From Bradyrhizobium sp. SZCCT0148 (GTDB taxonomy: Bacteria > Pseudomonadota > Alphaproteobacteria > Rhizobiales > Xanthobacteraceae), in NCBI RefSeq assembly GCF_018129985.1, contig NZ_JAFCKT010000002.1, positions 248,001-312,000 on the forward strand: a stretch of DNA of 64,000 nucleotides. The letters are read 5' to 3'. The notes under the pieces were generated by a model. That model was not told the DNA's origin, did not search any database, and saw only the letters and a program-made list of their open reading frames with translations. Shown piece by piece: positions 40,477 to 50,392 of the stretch. How positions within the stretch are numbered: position 1 is the first letter of the stretch; every line of letters starts with the position of its first letter. The translations under genes and the position numbers were made by a program.

Positions 40477-41865
40477 ATGACAATCACGCGCCGCGGTTTC
40501 CTTGTCGCGTCGGCGGGCCTTGCCGCGATGCCGGTCCTGCGCGCAACCGCCGCGCCCCTGCCGCGTGAGGCCGACATCGTCGTGATCGGTGCGGGGGCTG
40601 CGGGAATCGCTGCGGCGCGGCGCATCACGGCGACGGGCCGCAAGGTCGTCGTGGTGGAAGCGGCGCCGCAGATCGGCGGTCGCTGCATCACCGACAGCAC
40701 GACCTTCGAGGTGCCGTTCGACCGCGGTGCGCGGTGGATGCACAACGCCGACACCAATCCGATGATCCGGCTGGCGCGCAGCGTCGGGCTGGACGTGCTG
40801 CCGGCGCCAACGGGCCAGAAGATGCGCATCGGTCGCCGCAATGCCCGCGCGGGCGAGACCGAGCAATTCCTGGCGGCGCTGGTGCGCGCCAACCGCGCTA
40901 TCGACGAGGCCTCGCGGGCCAAGCTGGATACTTCCTGTGCCTCCGTGCTGCCGAAGGATCTCGGCGACTGGGCGGGCGCGGCCGAGTTCATGCTGGGCGC
41001 GGGCTTTGCCGGCAAGGACCTCAAGGAATTGTCCGCGATCGACAAGGGGCGCGCGCAGGACCGCAACGCGGCGATCGCCTGCCGTCAGGGCCTTGGCGCG
41101 CTGATCGCCAAGCTGGGCGAGCAGTCGCCGGTGGCGCTGTCAACGCCGGCGAGCCGCATCGCCTGGAACAACCGCGACGTCAGCGTGGAAACGCCGGCGG
41201 GGAAGATTGCCGCGCGCGCCGTCATCGTCACGGTCTCGACCAACGTGCTGACATCGGGCGCGATCAAGTTTACGCCCGATGTTCCCAAACGCACGCTGGA
41301 TGCGGCCTCGAAGCTCGGCCTCGGCAGCTACGATCGCATCGTGCTGCAATTGCCGGGCAATCCGCTCGGCCTGTCGCGCGACGATATCCTGATCGAGCAG
41401 AGCAATTCGACACGCACGGCCCTGATGTTTGCCAACATGGGCGGCTCCGCGTTGTGTTCGATCGACGTCGGCGGCTCGTTCGGCCGCGATCTCTCCGAGC
41501 AGGGCGAGAAGGCGATGGCTGCGTTCGCCAGGGAATGGATCACGAAACTGTTCGGCAGCGAGGCCGCCGCTGTCATCGGGAAGACCAGCGCCACGCGCTG
41601 GAACGCCTCGCCTTACGTCATGGGCGCGATGTCGGCGGCCGCGCCTGGCGGCCAGCTGTCGCGAAAAATCCTGAGCGAGCCGATCGGCAATGTGTTCCTC
41701 GCGGGGGAGGCCACGCACGAGACGTTGTGGGGCACCGTCGACGGCGCATGGGAAAGCGGCGAACGCGCCGCGGACGCAGCGTTGCGCAAGATCGGTGCGC
41801 TGAAGGATGAGCCCGCGGACGTGCCGACGCAGTCGACGAAAAAGCGCCGCGTGCCGCGACAATAG
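40477..41865 (+). CDS. Tat-exported FAD-dependent amine oxidase
   Basis: A 462-residue flavoprotein of the flavin monoamine oxidase family. A twin-arginine signal opens it (TRRGFLVASAGLAAM), followed by the FAD Rossmann motif VVIGAGAAGIAAARRI, a GG-doublet (APQIGGRCITD), and the C-terminal FAD motif VFLAGEATHETLWGTVDGA. It should fold with FAD in the cytoplasm and act in the periplasm, oxidising an amine of unknown identity. The ATG at 40477 places the RR at residues 5-6; the open frame extends 30 codons further upstream. It converges on the TSUP permease gene. Confidence 0.9.
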   Translation: MTITRRGFLVASAGLAAMPVLRATAAPLPREADIVVIGAGAAGIAAARRITATGRKVVVVEAAPQIGGRCITDSTTFEVPFDRGARWMHNADTNPMIRLARSVGLDVLPAPTGQKMRIGRRNARAGETEQFLAALVRANRAIDEASRAKLDTSCASVLPKDLGDWAGAAEFMLGAGFAGKDLKELSAIDKGRAQDRNAAIACRQGLGALIAKLGEQSPVALSTPASRIAWNNRDVSVETPAGKIAARAVIVTVSTNVLTSGAIKFTPDVPKRTLDAASKLGLGSYDRIVLQLPGNPLGLSRDDILIEQSNSTRTALMFANMGGSALCSIDVGGSFGRDLSEQGEKAMAAFAREWITKLFGSEAAAVIGKTSATRWNASPYVMGAMSAAAPGGQLSRKILSEPIGNVFLAGEATHETLWGTVDGAWESGERAADAALRKIGALKDEPADVPTQSTKKRRVPRQ

Positions 41866-41873
41866 GCGGCAAT

Positions 41874-42644
41874 TTAGCGCAGTATACCGTCCAGCACCGG
41901 CAAGCCCGCAATCACCGCAATCGCGATCAGCGCATAGCAGATCGTACGAAACACTTTCTCGCTCGCGCGGCCGAACAGCGAGGCGCCGAAGGCGACGCCG
42001 ATCGCGTAGACCGGGCCGACGATCAGCGAGAGCACGAGAGATTCGCGACTGATCAGGCCTGTCGTCGCGTAGCTGATCAGCGAGAAGAAATCGGACGCGC
42101 CGAAGAACAGCAGGATATTGGCGCGCGCGACGATCGGTGCGATCGGGCGGCCGAGCCAGTAGCCGACGATCGGCGGGCCGCCGGTCTGCGCAAGGCCGCT
42201 GCAGAAGCCTGACAGGCCGCCAATTCCGACCGAGAGCCAGGCGTGATCCCTGCCGCGATAGCGCCAGCCGGACAGCAGAAGGAGCAGCAGCGCGGCGACG
42301 AAGCACGAGATGATCCAGCGCGTGGTGACGGGCTCGAGCACGCTGAGGAAATAGGTGCCGACGGGAACGCCGACCAGCGCGCCCAGCACGATCACCGCGG
42401 TGGCCCTGCGATCCGCCTTCTGCCATGCATCCGGCAGCAGCGGCGCGGCCGCGATGAAATCGATCACAAGAAGCAAGGCGGCGACGAGCCGCGGCGCGGC
42501 GATGCTGCTCGCCAACGGCATGAAGATCAGCGCGGAGCCGAAGCCGGAGAAGCCGCGCGCAGTACCGGAAACGAACGCGACGGCGCAAAGCGCCATCGCG
42601 ATGCTGAGGCTGACGTCCTTCGGAAGGAAGTCCGCAATATTCAT
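41874..42644 (-). CDS. TSUP-family (TauE/SafE) membrane permease
   Basis: A 256-residue membrane protein with about eight hydrophobic helices in two similar halves ([57 protein letters not shown], both read in part). It belongs to the sulfite/sulfonate exporter TauE/SafE family; its substrate is unknown. The ATG at 42644 overlaps the pheT stop by four bases (ATGA), which implies translational coupling to pheT, an unusual partner. Confidence 0.9.
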   Translation of the reverse strand: MNIADFLPKDVSLSIAMALCAVAFVSGTARGFSGFGSALIFMPLASSIAAPRLVAALLLVIDFIAAAPLLPDAWQKADRRATAVIVLGALVGVPVGTYFLSVLEPVTTRWIISCFVAALLLLLLSGWRYRGRDHAWLSVGIGGLSGFCSGLAQTGGPPIVGYWLGRPIAPIVARANILLFFGASDFFSLISYATTGLISRESLVLSLIVGPVYAIGVAFGASLFGRASEKVFRTICYALIAIAVIAGLPVLDGILR

Positions 42645-45049
42645 CCCCGCAGCGTGCCGGCCGTCTTCTTCGTGACCTCCGCCACGATCTTCGCGGCGAC
42701 GGCCTCGATCTCCTGATCGGTCAGCGTCTTCTCGCGCGGCTGGATCGTCACGGCGATGCCGATCGACTTCTTGCCGTCGTCGATGCCCTTGCCCTCGTAG
42801 ACGTCGAACACGTTCACGGCGGTGATCAGCTTCTTGTCGACGCCCTGCGCGGCCCGCACGATGTCGCTGGCCTTCACGCTGCGATCGACGATGAAGGCGA
42901 AGTCGCGCGTGACGGGCTGGAATGCCGAGAGCTCGATCACGGGCTTGGCGCGGGTCGGCTTCTTCTTCGCCTCGGGGATGCGGTCGAGGATCACCTCGAA
43001 GACGAGCAACGGGCCGTCGGCGCCGAGCGCCTCGAGCGCTCTGGGATGCACCTCGCCGAAATGGCCGAGCACGTTCTGCGGCCCGATCTGGATCGTGCCG
43101 GAGCGGCCCGGATGCAGCCAGGCCGGTCCACCCGCGGCGATCTGCAGCGCCTGCATCGGCGCACCGGCGGCTGCCAGCACGGCCAGCGCATCCGCCTTGG
43201 CGTCGAAGACATCGGCCTGGGCCGAGCCCGACCAATGCCGCCCCAGGCCTTCCGACGAAGCAAAGCCGCGACGCACGCCGCTTGCGGCCATGAACTGGTC
43301 CTGCGGACGGTCGCCCTTGAAGATTTGTCCGACCTCGAACAGTGCGACATCGCTGACGCCGCGATTGGCATTGGCTTGTGTGGCCGCGATCAGGCCCGCG
43401 AGCAGCGTCGGGCGCATGTCGGAGAGATCGGCCGCGATCGGGTTGGCGACTTCGAGCTCACGCTGGCCGCCGCCGAACAGCTTCGCCGCGGATTTCGAGA
43501 TGAACGACCAGGTCACCGCTTCGATGATGCCGCGGCTCGCGAGCGCGCGCCGGGCGCGACGGATGCGCTGCTGAAGCGGCGTCAGCACCGGCTTGCGCGC
43601 GTCGTCGCCCCGCTCGAACGGCGTCATCGGCACCTTGTCGACGCCAAAGATGCGGACGATCTCCTCGACGATGTCGGCCTTGCCGTGCACGTCGGAGCGC
43701 CACGAGGGCACCGCCACCTTCACCACCGGGCCGGGGCCCGCCATCATGAAGCCGAGATGCGTCAGGATACGCTTCATCTCGGGTTGCGGCACCTCGATGC
43801 CGGAGAGGCGCTTGACCTCGGTGACAGGGAATTCAATCACGCGGTCCTCACCGAAGGCCTTGCCGGCCACGACGGTCTCGGACGGCGTGCCGCCGCACAT
43901 CTCCATGACGAGCCTGGTCGCCAGCTCCAGCCCCGGCACCATGAAGGCCGGATCGACGCCGCGCTCGAAGCGGTAGCGCGCGTCCGAATTGATGCCGAGT
44001 TTGCGTCCGGTCTGGGCGATGTTGATCTCGTTCCACAGCGCCGATTCGATCAGCACGTCGGTGGTGTTCTCATCGCAGCCCGAGGCCTCGCCGCCCATGA
44101 TGCCGGCGAGCGATTCGACGCCGTGCTCGTCCGCGATCACGCAAACCGCGGGATCGAGATTGTAGGTGCGGCCGTCGAGCGCGAGTAGCGTCTCGCCGTC
44201 ACGCGCGCGGCGCACGACGAGATTGCCCTTGACCTTCCTGGCGTCGAACACGTGCAGCGGACGCGCGCGGTCGTAGGTCATGAAGTTGGTGATGTCGACC
44301 AGCGCGTTGATCGGACGCAGTCCGATTGCAGTCAGCCGCTTCTGCAGCCATTCCGGCGACGGGCCGTTCTTGACGCCGCGCACGAGACGCATCGCGAACC
44401 CCGGACACAGCGTGGCGTCTTCGACCGCGACCTGCACGGGACAAGGGAATTCGCCCTTGATCGGCTTGATGGTCGGGTCCTTGAATTTTCCCATGTCGGC
44501 GGCGGCGAGATCGCGCGCGATGCCGTGCACGCCGGTGCAGTCCTGCCGGTTCGGCGTCAGATTGATCTCGACCACGGGATCGCCGAGGCCGGCCCATTCG
44601 GCGTAGGCAGCGCCGACCGGCGCATCGGCCGGCAATTCCATGATGCCGTCATGGTCGTTGGAGATCTGCAGCTCGGCGGCCGAACACAGCATGCCGCGGC
44701 TCTCGACGCCACGGATGGTGCCGACACCGAGCGTGATGTCCTTGCCGGGAATGTAGGTGCCGGGCGGCGAGAACACGCTGACGAGACCGCTGCGCGCATT
44801 CGGCGCGCCGCACACGACCTGCACCGGCGCAGCGCCGTTGCCGGTATCGACCATGCAGACCCGCAGCCGATCCGCATTCGGGTGCTGCTCGGCCGAGATC
44901 ACCTTGGCGATGGTGAACGGCTTCAGCGCCTTCGCCTTGTCCTCGATGTTCTCGACCTCGAGCCCGATCATGGTGAGCTTCTCGGCGAGCTTGTCGAGCG
45001 ACTCGTCGGTCTCGAGGTGATCCTTCAGCCAGGAGAGGGTGAATTTCAC
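42641..45049 (-). CDS. pheT: Phenylalanyl-tRNA synthetase beta subunit
   Basis: An 802-residue beta subunit of the alpha2-beta2 PheRS. It has the N-terminal tRNA-binding domain ([21 protein letters not shown]), the B3/B4 editing domain ([24 protein letters not shown]), B5 ([17 protein letters not shown]) and the C-terminal anticodon-recognition fold ([13 protein letters not shown]). The start is GTG at 45049, inside the pheS stop (GTGA, four-base overlap). The permease gene is coupled in the same way at its 3' end. Confidence 0.97.
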   Translation of the reverse strand: MKFTLSWLKDHLETDESLDKLAEKLTMIGLEVENIEDKAKALKPFTIAKVISAEQHPNADRLRVCMVDTGNGAAPVQVVCGAPNARSGLVSVFSPPGTYIPGKDITLGVGTIRGVESRGMLCSAAELQISNDHDGIMELPADAPVGAAYAEWAGLGDPVVEINLTPNRQDCTGVHGIARDLAAADMGKFKDPTIKPIKGEFPCPVQVAVEDATLCPGFAMRLVRGVKNGPSPEWLQKRLTAIGLRPINALVDITNFMTYDRARPLHVFDARKVKGNLVVRRARDGETLLALDGRTYNLDPAVCVIADEHGVESLAGIMGGEASGCDENTTDVLIESALWNEINIAQTGRKLGINSDARYRFERGVDPAFMVPGLELATRLVMEMCGGTPSETVVAGKAFGEDRVIEFPVTEVKRLSGIEVPQPEMKRILTHLGFMMAGPGPVVKVAVPSWRSDVHGKADIVEEIVRIFGVDKVPMTPFERGDDARKPVLTPLQQRIRRARRALASRGIIEAVTWSFISKSAAKLFGGGQRELEVANPIAADLSDMRPTLLAGLIAATQANANRGVSDVALFEVGQIFKGDRPQDQFMAASGVRRGFASSEGLGRHWSGSAQADVFDAKADALAVLAAAGAPMQALQIAAGGPAWLHPGRSGTIQIGPQNVLGHFGEVHPRALEALGADGPLLVFEVILDRIPEAKKKPTRAKPVIELSAFQPVTRDFAFIVDRSVKASDIVRAAQGVDKKLITAVNVFDVYEGKGIDDGKKSIGIAVTIQPREKTLTDQEIEAVAAKIVAEVTKKTAGTLRG

Positions 45050-46128
45050 GAGCTCAGCCCTCCGGCAAGCGTTGGCACTTCGAGCGGCTTGAACCCGTAA
45101 TGGGACAACCAGCGGACGTCGCTGTCGAACAGCTGACGGAGGTCGGCGATGCCGTATTTCAGCATGGCGATGCGGTCGATGCCCATGCCCCAGGCGAAGC
45201 CCTGGTACTCGTCGGGATCGATGCCGCAGGCGCGCAGCACGTTCGGATGCACCATGCCGCAGCCGAGAATCTCGAGCCAGTCCTCGCCCTCGCCGAAGCG
45301 GATCTCGCCCTTGTCGCGGCGGCACTGGATGTCGACTTCGAGCGACGGCTCGGTGAACGGGAAGAACGAGGGCCGGAAGCGCATGTTGATGTGGTCGACC
45401 TCGAAGAACGCCTTGCAGAACTCGTGCAGGATCCATTTGAGGTGGCCGAGATGCGAGTGCTTGTCGATGACCAGGCCTTCGACCTGGTGGAATTGCGGCG
45501 TGTGGGTCGCGTCCGAATCGATCCGGTAGGTGCGGCCCGGGCAGATCACGCGGATCGGCGGCTTCTGGCTCAGCATCGTGCGCACCTGCACCGGCGAGGT
45601 GTGGGTTCGCAGCAGCATGCGCGAGCCGTCCTCCTTCGGATGGAAGAAGAACGTGTCGTGCATCTCGCGCGCCGGATGGCCTTCCGGAAAGTTCAGCTTG
45701 GTGAAGTTGTAATCGTCGGTCTCGATGTCGGGACCCTCGGCCACCGAGAATCCCATGTCGGCGAAGATCGTGGTGAGCTCGTCCCAGACCTGGCTCAGCG
45801 GATGGATGCGGCCGGCCTCCGTCGGCGCATCGCGCAGCGGCAGCGTGACGTCGACGGTCTCGGACGCGAGGCGCGCATCGAGCGCGGCCGACTTCAGCAC
45901 GTCGCGCCGTGCGGCGAGCGCCGCCGTGACCTTGTCCTTGGCCTGGTTGATCGCCGCGCCCTGCGTCTTGCGCTCGTCCGGCGACATCTTGCCGAGCGTG
46001 GCAAGCAGCGCCGAGATCGAACCCTTCTTGCCGAGCGCTGAGACGCGCACGGCTTCGAGTGCGGCCTCGTCGCCGGCGGCGGCAATCTGGTCGAGGATGG
46101 ATGTTTCGAGCGTTGCGAGGTCGGACAC
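45046..46128 (-). CDS. pheS: Phenylalanyl-tRNA synthetase alpha subunit
   Basis: A 360-residue catalytic subunit that charges tRNA-Phe. It shows the class II motifs: [55 protein letters not shown] and [19 protein letters not shown] chose GTG at 46128 (MSDLATLE...), with AAGGA upstream; the open frame continues upstream but crosses the divergent small secreted gene's leader. It overlaps pheT by four bases. Confidence 0.97.
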   Translation of the reverse strand: MSDLATLETSILDQIAAAGDEAALEAVRVSALGKKGSISALLATLGKMSPDERKTQGAAINQAKDKVTAALAARRDVLKSAALDARLASETVDVTLPLRDAPTEAGRIHPLSQVWDELTTIFADMGFSVAEGPDIETDDYNFTKLNFPEGHPAREMHDTFFFHPKEDGSRMLLRTHTSPVQVRTMLSQKPPIRVICPGRTYRIDSDATHTPQFHQVEGLVIDKHSHLGHLKWILHEFCKAFFEVDHINMRFRPSFFPFTEPSLEVDIQCRRDKGEIRFGEGEDWLEILGCGMVHPNVLRACGIDPDEYQGFAWGMGIDRIAMLKYGIADLRQLFDSDVRWLSHYGFKPLEVPTLAGGLSS

Positions 46129-46279
46129 TGTGAAATCCTTGGCTCTAAATTCGGCTGGGTTGTCGCCGCCCGAAGGCCGTAACGTCAAGCGAAAAGCCGC
46201 TGAATTCCGGCTTGTGGCGGCTGGGTTGAACCTTGCACGGGTGCCTGTCACCAAGGGGGAAACGAGGAGAAAGTCCGCG

Positions 46280-46687
46280 ATGCGTTTGCGATCCTGTTTG
46301 GCCGGCCTGGCCCTGCTCCTGTGCGGAGGCGCGGCTCAGGCCGCCGAAGAATGTCCGGCCAAGTCGACGGCGATGGAGGATGTCATCGCGGTCCTGAGCG
46401 CTGCCCCGGGCTGCAACAGGGCCATGCAACTGTTCGAAGCCTGCGCATATGGCGCCAGCGGCGATGTCCAATTCGGGGACGTGGTCGAGAAGAAGTGCGA
46501 GGCCGATTTCGGCGGCCGGATGAAGCCGCCGCAGACGCTCAGCTATCAGCGCGAGCTCAAGGCGTGCGATCGCAAGTACCGGGACAAGTCCGGAACGATG
46601 TATCTGTCGGCGGCGGCATTCTGCCGGGCGAAGGTCGCCCAGCGCTATTCGCAACGTGCGCTGAAAGCCGGCGAAGCCGGCCGCTAG
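46280..46687 (+). CDS. Small Cys-rich secreted protein of unknown function
   Basis: A 135-residue protein with a Sec signal peptide ([21 protein letters not shown]) and seven Cys residues, six of them in the mature part (EECPAK, PGCNRA, EACAYG, KKCEAD, KACDRK, AFCRAK), suggesting three disulfides. GAGGAG lies about ten bases before the ATG at 46280. It has no family I recognise. It is on the plus strand inside the rplT-pheS gap of an otherwise minus-strand translation cluster, and its stop lies nine bases from the rplT stop across a GCCGGC/GCCGGC hairpin. Confidence 0.75.
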   Translation: MRLRSCLAGLALLLCGGAAQAAEECPAKSTAMEDVIAVLSAAPGCNRAMQLFEACAYGASGDVQFGDVVEKKCEADFGGRMKPPQTLSYQRELKACDRKYRDKSGTMYLSAAAFCRAKVAQRYSQRALKAGEAGR

Positions 46688-46695
46688 CGCCGGCC

Positions 46696-47055
46696 TCAGG
46701 CAGCCAATGCGGCCTTGGCCTTCTCGGCGATCGCCTGGAACGCCGCGGGCTCGCTGATCGCGAGATCCGACAGCACCTTGCGGTCCACGGTGATCCCGGA
46801 CTTGGCCATGCCGTCGATAAATCGGCTGTAGGTCAGGCCGAACGGACGGACGGCAGCGTTGATGCGCTGGATCCACAGTGCGCGGAAGGTCCGCTTCTTG
46901 CGCTTGCGATCGCGGAACGCGTACTGCTGGGCCTTCTCCACGGCCGGCTTGGCGGCGCGGATGGTGTTCTTGCGGCGGCCGTAGAAGCCCTTGGCGGCCT
47001 TGTAGACTTTCTTGTGCTTGGCGTGGGCGGTCACACCGCGTTTGACGCGAGACAT
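46696..47055 (-). CDS. rplT: 50S ribosomal protein L20
   Basis: A 119-residue ribosomal protein required early in 50S assembly. [21 protein letters not shown], in its usual place at the N terminus, and the basic [23 protein letters not shown] are typical; [20 protein letters not shown] is conserved. It lies 79 bases after rpmI, on the same strand. In E. coli L20 represses this operon; no such site was identified here. Confidence 0.98.
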   Translation of the reverse strand: MSRVKRGVTAHAKHKKVYKAAKGFYGRRKNTIRAAKPAVEKAQQYAFRDRKRKKRTFRALWIQRINAAVRPFGLTYSRFIDGMAKSGITVDRKVLSDLAISEPAAFQAIAEKAKAALAA

Positions 47056-47134
47056 GACGAAATCCTTCAGAGATGACTTTGGTTATCGGATTGCCGCGCG
47101 AAGGCGGCACGGTTGGCAATGATCGTGGACGCGA

Positions 47135-47335
47135 TCAGGCGTTCGGCAAGAAGTACTTCTTGACGTTGTCGCCGTCGGTCTTGAACAGCACCGCGGTGCC
47201 GCGCAGCTGACGGATCTGCTTCTTCGTCCGCTTGATCATGCCGTGACGCTTGCCGCGATGGGCGAACATCACTTTGCCGGTGGCAGTCACCTTGAAGCGC
47301 TTTTTAGCGCCCGATTTGGTCTTCAGCTTGGGCAT
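47135..47335 (-). CDS. rpmI: 50S ribosomal protein L35
   Basis: A 66-residue basic ribosomal protein ([20 protein letters not shown] at its start, [20 protein letters not shown] in the middle). GGAGAG lies a few bases before the ATG. It heads the rpmI-rplT unit. The 270 bases upstream separate it from the plus-strand secreted-protein gene and contain no gene; they must carry its promoter because infC is terminated before this point. Confidence 0.98.
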   Translation of the reverse strand: MPKLKTKSGAKKRFKVTATGKVMFAHRGKRHGMIKRTKKQIRQLRGTAVLFKTDGDNVKKYFLPNA

Positions 47336-47605
47336 TTGGCTCTCCTAATGGCACAGGGATCCGCCCGCGAAGGCGGCTGGCCGTCAAAAATGCTCGTTAG
47401 AGCGTTGATTGTGCTCAAGTTTTGCGAACAAGCGCGAAACCCGCACGGACACCGCCACGGCAGCCCTTAATCAGCCGGGCGATGAAGGCCGGGCTTATGA
47501 CAGAGAACGGGCGAATTGGCAACGATGAACCGGCGGAACCTACCGGCCGACTATTCGGTGCTGGTACACTTATGTCCAAACCGTGTCGCCCGGAGCAGGA
47601 CCAAA

Positions 47606-48010
47606 ATGGCCCATTCGTCCCAAACGCTGTTCTCTCTGACTGAATTCGCCTGCCCGCGCCGTCTGGTGCTGCTGGCGGTACTCGCCACAGCCGCGCTGCC
47701 ATCAACCGCCGATGCCCGCGTCGGGGGCTATGACGGCATCTGGAATGTCACCTTCGCCACCACCCGGGGCAATTGCAGCTCCGGGTATAGCGTCCCCTTC
47801 ACGGTGACGGGCAGCCGGGTTTCCTCCGCGGGCGGCGGCCGGGTCTCCGGTACGGTGAAGCGCGGCGGTGCCGTGGCGGTCCATGTCTCGGTCGGCGCCT
47901 CCCATGCCAGCGGCGGCGGCCGGCTCGCCGGCGTGAACGGCGCCGGCTCGTGGAAGGGCATCATTTCCGGCGACCAGTGCAGCGGCACCTGGCAGGCGAC
48001 GAGGACCTGA
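47606..48010 (+). CDS. Small glycine/serine-rich secreted protein
   Basis: A 134-residue protein. The N terminus (PRRLVLLAVLATAALPSTADA) is a signal peptide preceded by about 16 residues. The mature part is rich in Gly and Ser (SRVSSAGGGRVSGTVKRGG, ASGGGRLAG) with YDGIWNVTF near its start and GDQCSGTW near its end, resembling small lipocalin-like or extracellular beta proteins; the family is not certain. GGAGCAGG precedes the ATG at 47606. It sits antisense between rpmI and infC. Confidence 0.72.
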   Translation: MAHSSQTLFSLTEFACPRRLVLLAVLATAALPSTADARVGGYDGIWNVTFATTRGNCSSGYSVPFTVTGSRVSSAGGGRVSGTVKRGGAVAVHVSVGASHASGGGRLAGVNGAGSWKGIISGDQCSGTWQATRT

Positions 48011-48016
48011 ACAAAA

Positions 48017-48046
48017 ACGGCCCGCCGGATCATCCGGACGGGCCGT
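48017..48046 (-). terminator. Intrinsic terminator of infC
   Basis: ACGGCCCG ... CGGGCCGT enclose an inner CCGG ... CCGG to give a near-perfect long stem, 27 bases past the infC stop. On the minus strand it is followed by TTTTTGTT, a good T-run. It lies between the convergent stops of infC and the secreted protein, and may serve both directions weakly on the plus strand, where the downstream sequence is TGAAATC. Confidence 0.85.
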
Positions 48047-48073
48047 TGAAATCTCTATCTTAAAAGGCCGGCG

Positions 48074-48613
48074 TCAGCGTGGCGCCAGCACCATGACGAC
48101 CTGACGGCCTTCGAACCTGGCGTCCTGCTCGACCTTGGCGAGCTCGGCGACGTCGGTCTTGATCTTGTCCAAAAGCTTGGTGCCGATCTCCTGGTGCGCC
48201 ATTTCGCGGCCGCGATAGCGCAGCGTGATCTTGACCTTGTCGCCTTCTTCGAAGAACCGCTGCATCGCGCGCATCTTCACGTCGTAATCGTGGTCGTCGA
48301 TCATCGGGCGGAGCTTGATCTCCTTGATCTCGACGATCTTCTGCCGCTTGCGGGCTTCGGCGGCTTTCTTCTGGGCGGAATACTTATATTTCCCGTAGTC
48401 CATGATCTTGCAGACGGGAGGGCTGACATTCGGCGAGATCTCGACCAGATCCATGCCCGCTTCCTGGGCCATGCGGATAGCCGCAACGGTCTCGACGGTG
48501 CCTTTGTTGTCACCGGCCTGATCGATCAGCTGGATCTGCGCATTGCGGATATCATCATTGATGCGCGGCCCGTCTTTGCTGGCAACGGGCGGGGCTTTAT
48601 TGGGACGGCGAAT
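48074..48613 (-). CDS. infC: Translation initiation factor IF-3
   Basis: A 179-residue IF-3 ([76 protein letters not shown]). No ATG, GTG or TTG fits the family N terminus (IRRPNKAPP). An ATT at 48611-48613 has GGAG eight bases upstream, and use of AUU is the classic infC start through which IF-3 controls its own synthesis, so I start there. The longer open frame to 48784 lacks conservation. A terminator follows immediately. Confidence 0.93.
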   Translation of the reverse strand: MRRPNKAPPVASKDGPRINDDIRNAQIQLIDQAGDNKGTVETVAAIRMAQEAGMDLVEISPNVSPPVCKIMDYGKYKYSAQKKAAEARKRQKIVEIKEIKLRPMIDDHDYDVKMRAMQRFFEEGDKVKITLRYRGREMAHQEIGTKLLDKIKTDVAELAKVEQDARFEGRQVVMVLAPR

Positions 48614-48857
48614 GGGTTGTTCTCCAAAGTTGTGAAAGAGGCGGCTATTTTGCAGGAAGATGTGTTTGCCGGCAAGCAATTCGCTCGTGCGAGGAACGAA
48701 AACCCTCAAATGCGAGGCATTTCGGTCACGCCTGGGCACGCCGACCGACATAGACACCTTGCTTCCGTTCCGCAAGCGTCCCAAAGGGACAATGCCGGTC
48801 TCCGGTGCTGCGGAATACGACCCGATAGCTCAACCGTGCAGCCAGGGTAAACGTTCC

Positions 48858-49640
48858 ATGACCCATGCCGAAGCCATGCTCGACTTCATCAATGTGGGAG
48901 AAGGCCCGTCAGCACGCAGGATCGCAGTGCGCAGCCGGCGCGGGCAGGGGCCCGGGCTGCTCTGGCTCGGCGGATTCAAATCGGACATGCAGGGCAGCAA
49001 GGCCCTGGCATTGGACGCCTGGGCTCGGGATCACGGCCGCGCCATGGTCCGGTTCGACTATTCCGGCCACGGCGAATCCGGCGGCGATTTCGCCGACGGA
49101 ACGATCGGACGCTGGCTGGAAGAGTGCGTAGCGGTGTTCGAACGGTTCTGTGATGGCCCGCAGGTCCTGATCGGCTCCTCCATGGGCGGCTGGATGGCGC
49201 TGCTGCTCGCGCGCGAAATCAAGAAGCGTTCCGGCGCGGCCTCGCTCGCGGGCCTGGTGCTGATCGCGCCGGCGCCCGATTTCACCGAAGAGCTGATGTG
49301 GAAGAATTTCTCGCCCGCAGTGAAGCAGGAGATCGAAACCAAGGGCCTGTGGCTGCGTCCGTCGGAGTATGGCGACGGCTCGCCCTATCCGATCACGCGA
49401 AACCTGATCGAGGAGGGCCGCAACCATCTCGTGCTCGGCAGCGCCATCGATCTCGGCTGCCCGGTTCGCATCCTGCAAGGCGCGAAGGATCCCGACGTGC
49501 CCTGGCAGCACGCTTTCGCGCTGACGCATCGCCTGCCGGCCGACGACGTCGTGCTGACCATGATCCAGGACGGCGACCACCGCCTCTCCCGCCCGCAGGA
49601 TATCGCCCGCATCCTTGCTGCGGTGGCGGAGATCGGGTGA
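48858..49640 (+). CDS. Alpha/beta hydrolase
   Basis: A 260-residue alpha/beta-hydrolase. The nucleophile elbow is GSSMGG (LIGSSMGGWMALLLA), the acid lies in LQGAKDPDVPW and the catalytic His in QDGDHRLSR. The N-terminal GPGLLWLGGFKSDMQGSKA and MVRFDYSGHGESGGDF are typical of the serine hydrolase group related to palmitoyl-protein thioesterase ABHD10-like enzymes. No signal peptide. It starts 244 bases from the infC start, in the opposite direction. Confidence 0.9.
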   Translation: MTHAEAMLDFINVGEGPSARRIAVRSRRGQGPGLLWLGGFKSDMQGSKALALDAWARDHGRAMVRFDYSGHGESGGDFADGTIGRWLEECVAVFERFCDGPQVLIGSSMGGWMALLLAREIKKRSGAASLAGLVLIAPAPDFTEELMWKNFSPAVKQEIETKGLWLRPSEYGDGSPYPITRNLIEEGRNHLVLGSAIDLGCPVRILQGAKDPDVPWQHAFALTHRLPADDVVLTMIQDGDHRLSRPQDIARILAAVAEIG

Positions 49641-49660
49641 AGTGTCTCCAAACAGCAGCG

Positions 49661-49763
49661 GTCATCGCCCGACTTGATCGGGCGATCCGGTATTCCACCA
49701 GCGGCCTTGATTGAACCCAAAGGCCGCGGCGTATTGGGTGCCCCGCCTTCGCGGGGCATGACG
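49661..49763. repeat. Full-length palindromic intergenic repeat, copy 1
   Basis: An element of about 100 bases bounded by GTCATCGCCC and GGGGCATGAC, containing GATCCGGTATTCCA, GCGGCCTTGATTGAA and CCGCGGCGTATTGGG, and closing with CCCCGCCTTCGCGGGG. The copy at 51261-51359 has the same order of parts. It lies before the NTF2-like gene. Confidence 0.8.
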
Positions 49764-49787
49764 GAAAATGAAGTAGGGGAAACGCCG

Positions 49788-50255
49788 ATGACCACCACCG
49801 CCATGCTGCGCGCCTTTTGCGACGCTGTCGAACAGCGCAACGGCAAAGCATTCGCCGAGCTGTTCACCGAGGACGGCGTCTATCACGACGTGTTCTACGG
49901 CGCCTTCGCCGGCCGCGCCAAAATCGCTGCGATGATCGACGACTGGTTCTATCGCACGGCGACCGATTTCCGCTGGGACATGCACGATCCCGTCACCGAC
50001 GGCACCACGCTCTATGCGCGCTACACCTTCAGCTATCGGTCGACCCTGCCGGAAGCTGGCGGGGCGCGGGCGATGTTCGAGGGCGTCGCGATCATGACGC
50101 TGCGCGACGGCAGAATCGTGAGCTATCACGAGGTCGCCAATACCGCGCCGGCCTTTGTCGACCTGAAATTCGTGCCGGAGCGGATTGCCAAGATCGTCGC
50201 CAAGCAGGGGGCCGAGCTGAAGGCGCGGCCCGAGATGCAAAGGCATTTGCAGTAG
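49788..50255 (+). CDS. NTF2-like (SnoaL/ketosteroid-isomerase fold) protein
   Basis: A 155-residue protein with the NTF2-like cone fold: N-terminal helix MLRAFCDAVEQRNGKAFAEL, LFTEDGVYHDVFYG, and the last strands MTLRDGRIVSYHEVANT. Members include isomerases, cyclases and nonenzymatic binding proteins, so the function is open. AGGGGAA precedes the ATG at 49788; the open frame begins 38 codons upstream inside the repeat. It lies between two intergenic repeats. Confidence 0.85.
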   Translation: MTTTAMLRAFCDAVEQRNGKAFAELFTEDGVYHDVFYGAFAGRAKIAAMIDDWFYRTATDFRWDMHDPVTDGTTLYARYTFSYRSTLPEAGGARAMFEGVAIMTLRDGRIVSYHEVANTAPAFVDLKFVPERIAKIVAKQGAELKARPEMQRHLQ

Positions 50256-50275
50256 AGAACAACTCTCTCCTCCTG

Positions 50276-50381
50276 TCATTCCGGGGCGCGCCACTTGGCG
50301 CGAACCCGGAATCCATTCATCAGCAAACTCTGCCGCCCGATGGATTCCGGGCTCGCGACTTGGTCGCGCCCCGGAATGACG
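50276..50381. repeat. Inverted pair of CATTCCGGGGCGCG repeats
   Basis: GTCATTCCGGGGCGCGCC ... CCCGGAATCCAT (50276-50317) faces ATGGATTCCGGGCTCGCG ... CGCCCCGGAATGAC (50341-50381). Each half is itself a hairpin (GCGCGCCACTTGGCGCG type) and the two halves together form a larger palindrome. It lies between convergent genes, where it may also act as a transcript end. Confidence 0.85.
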
Positions 50382-50392
50382 GGGGAGCGCTC

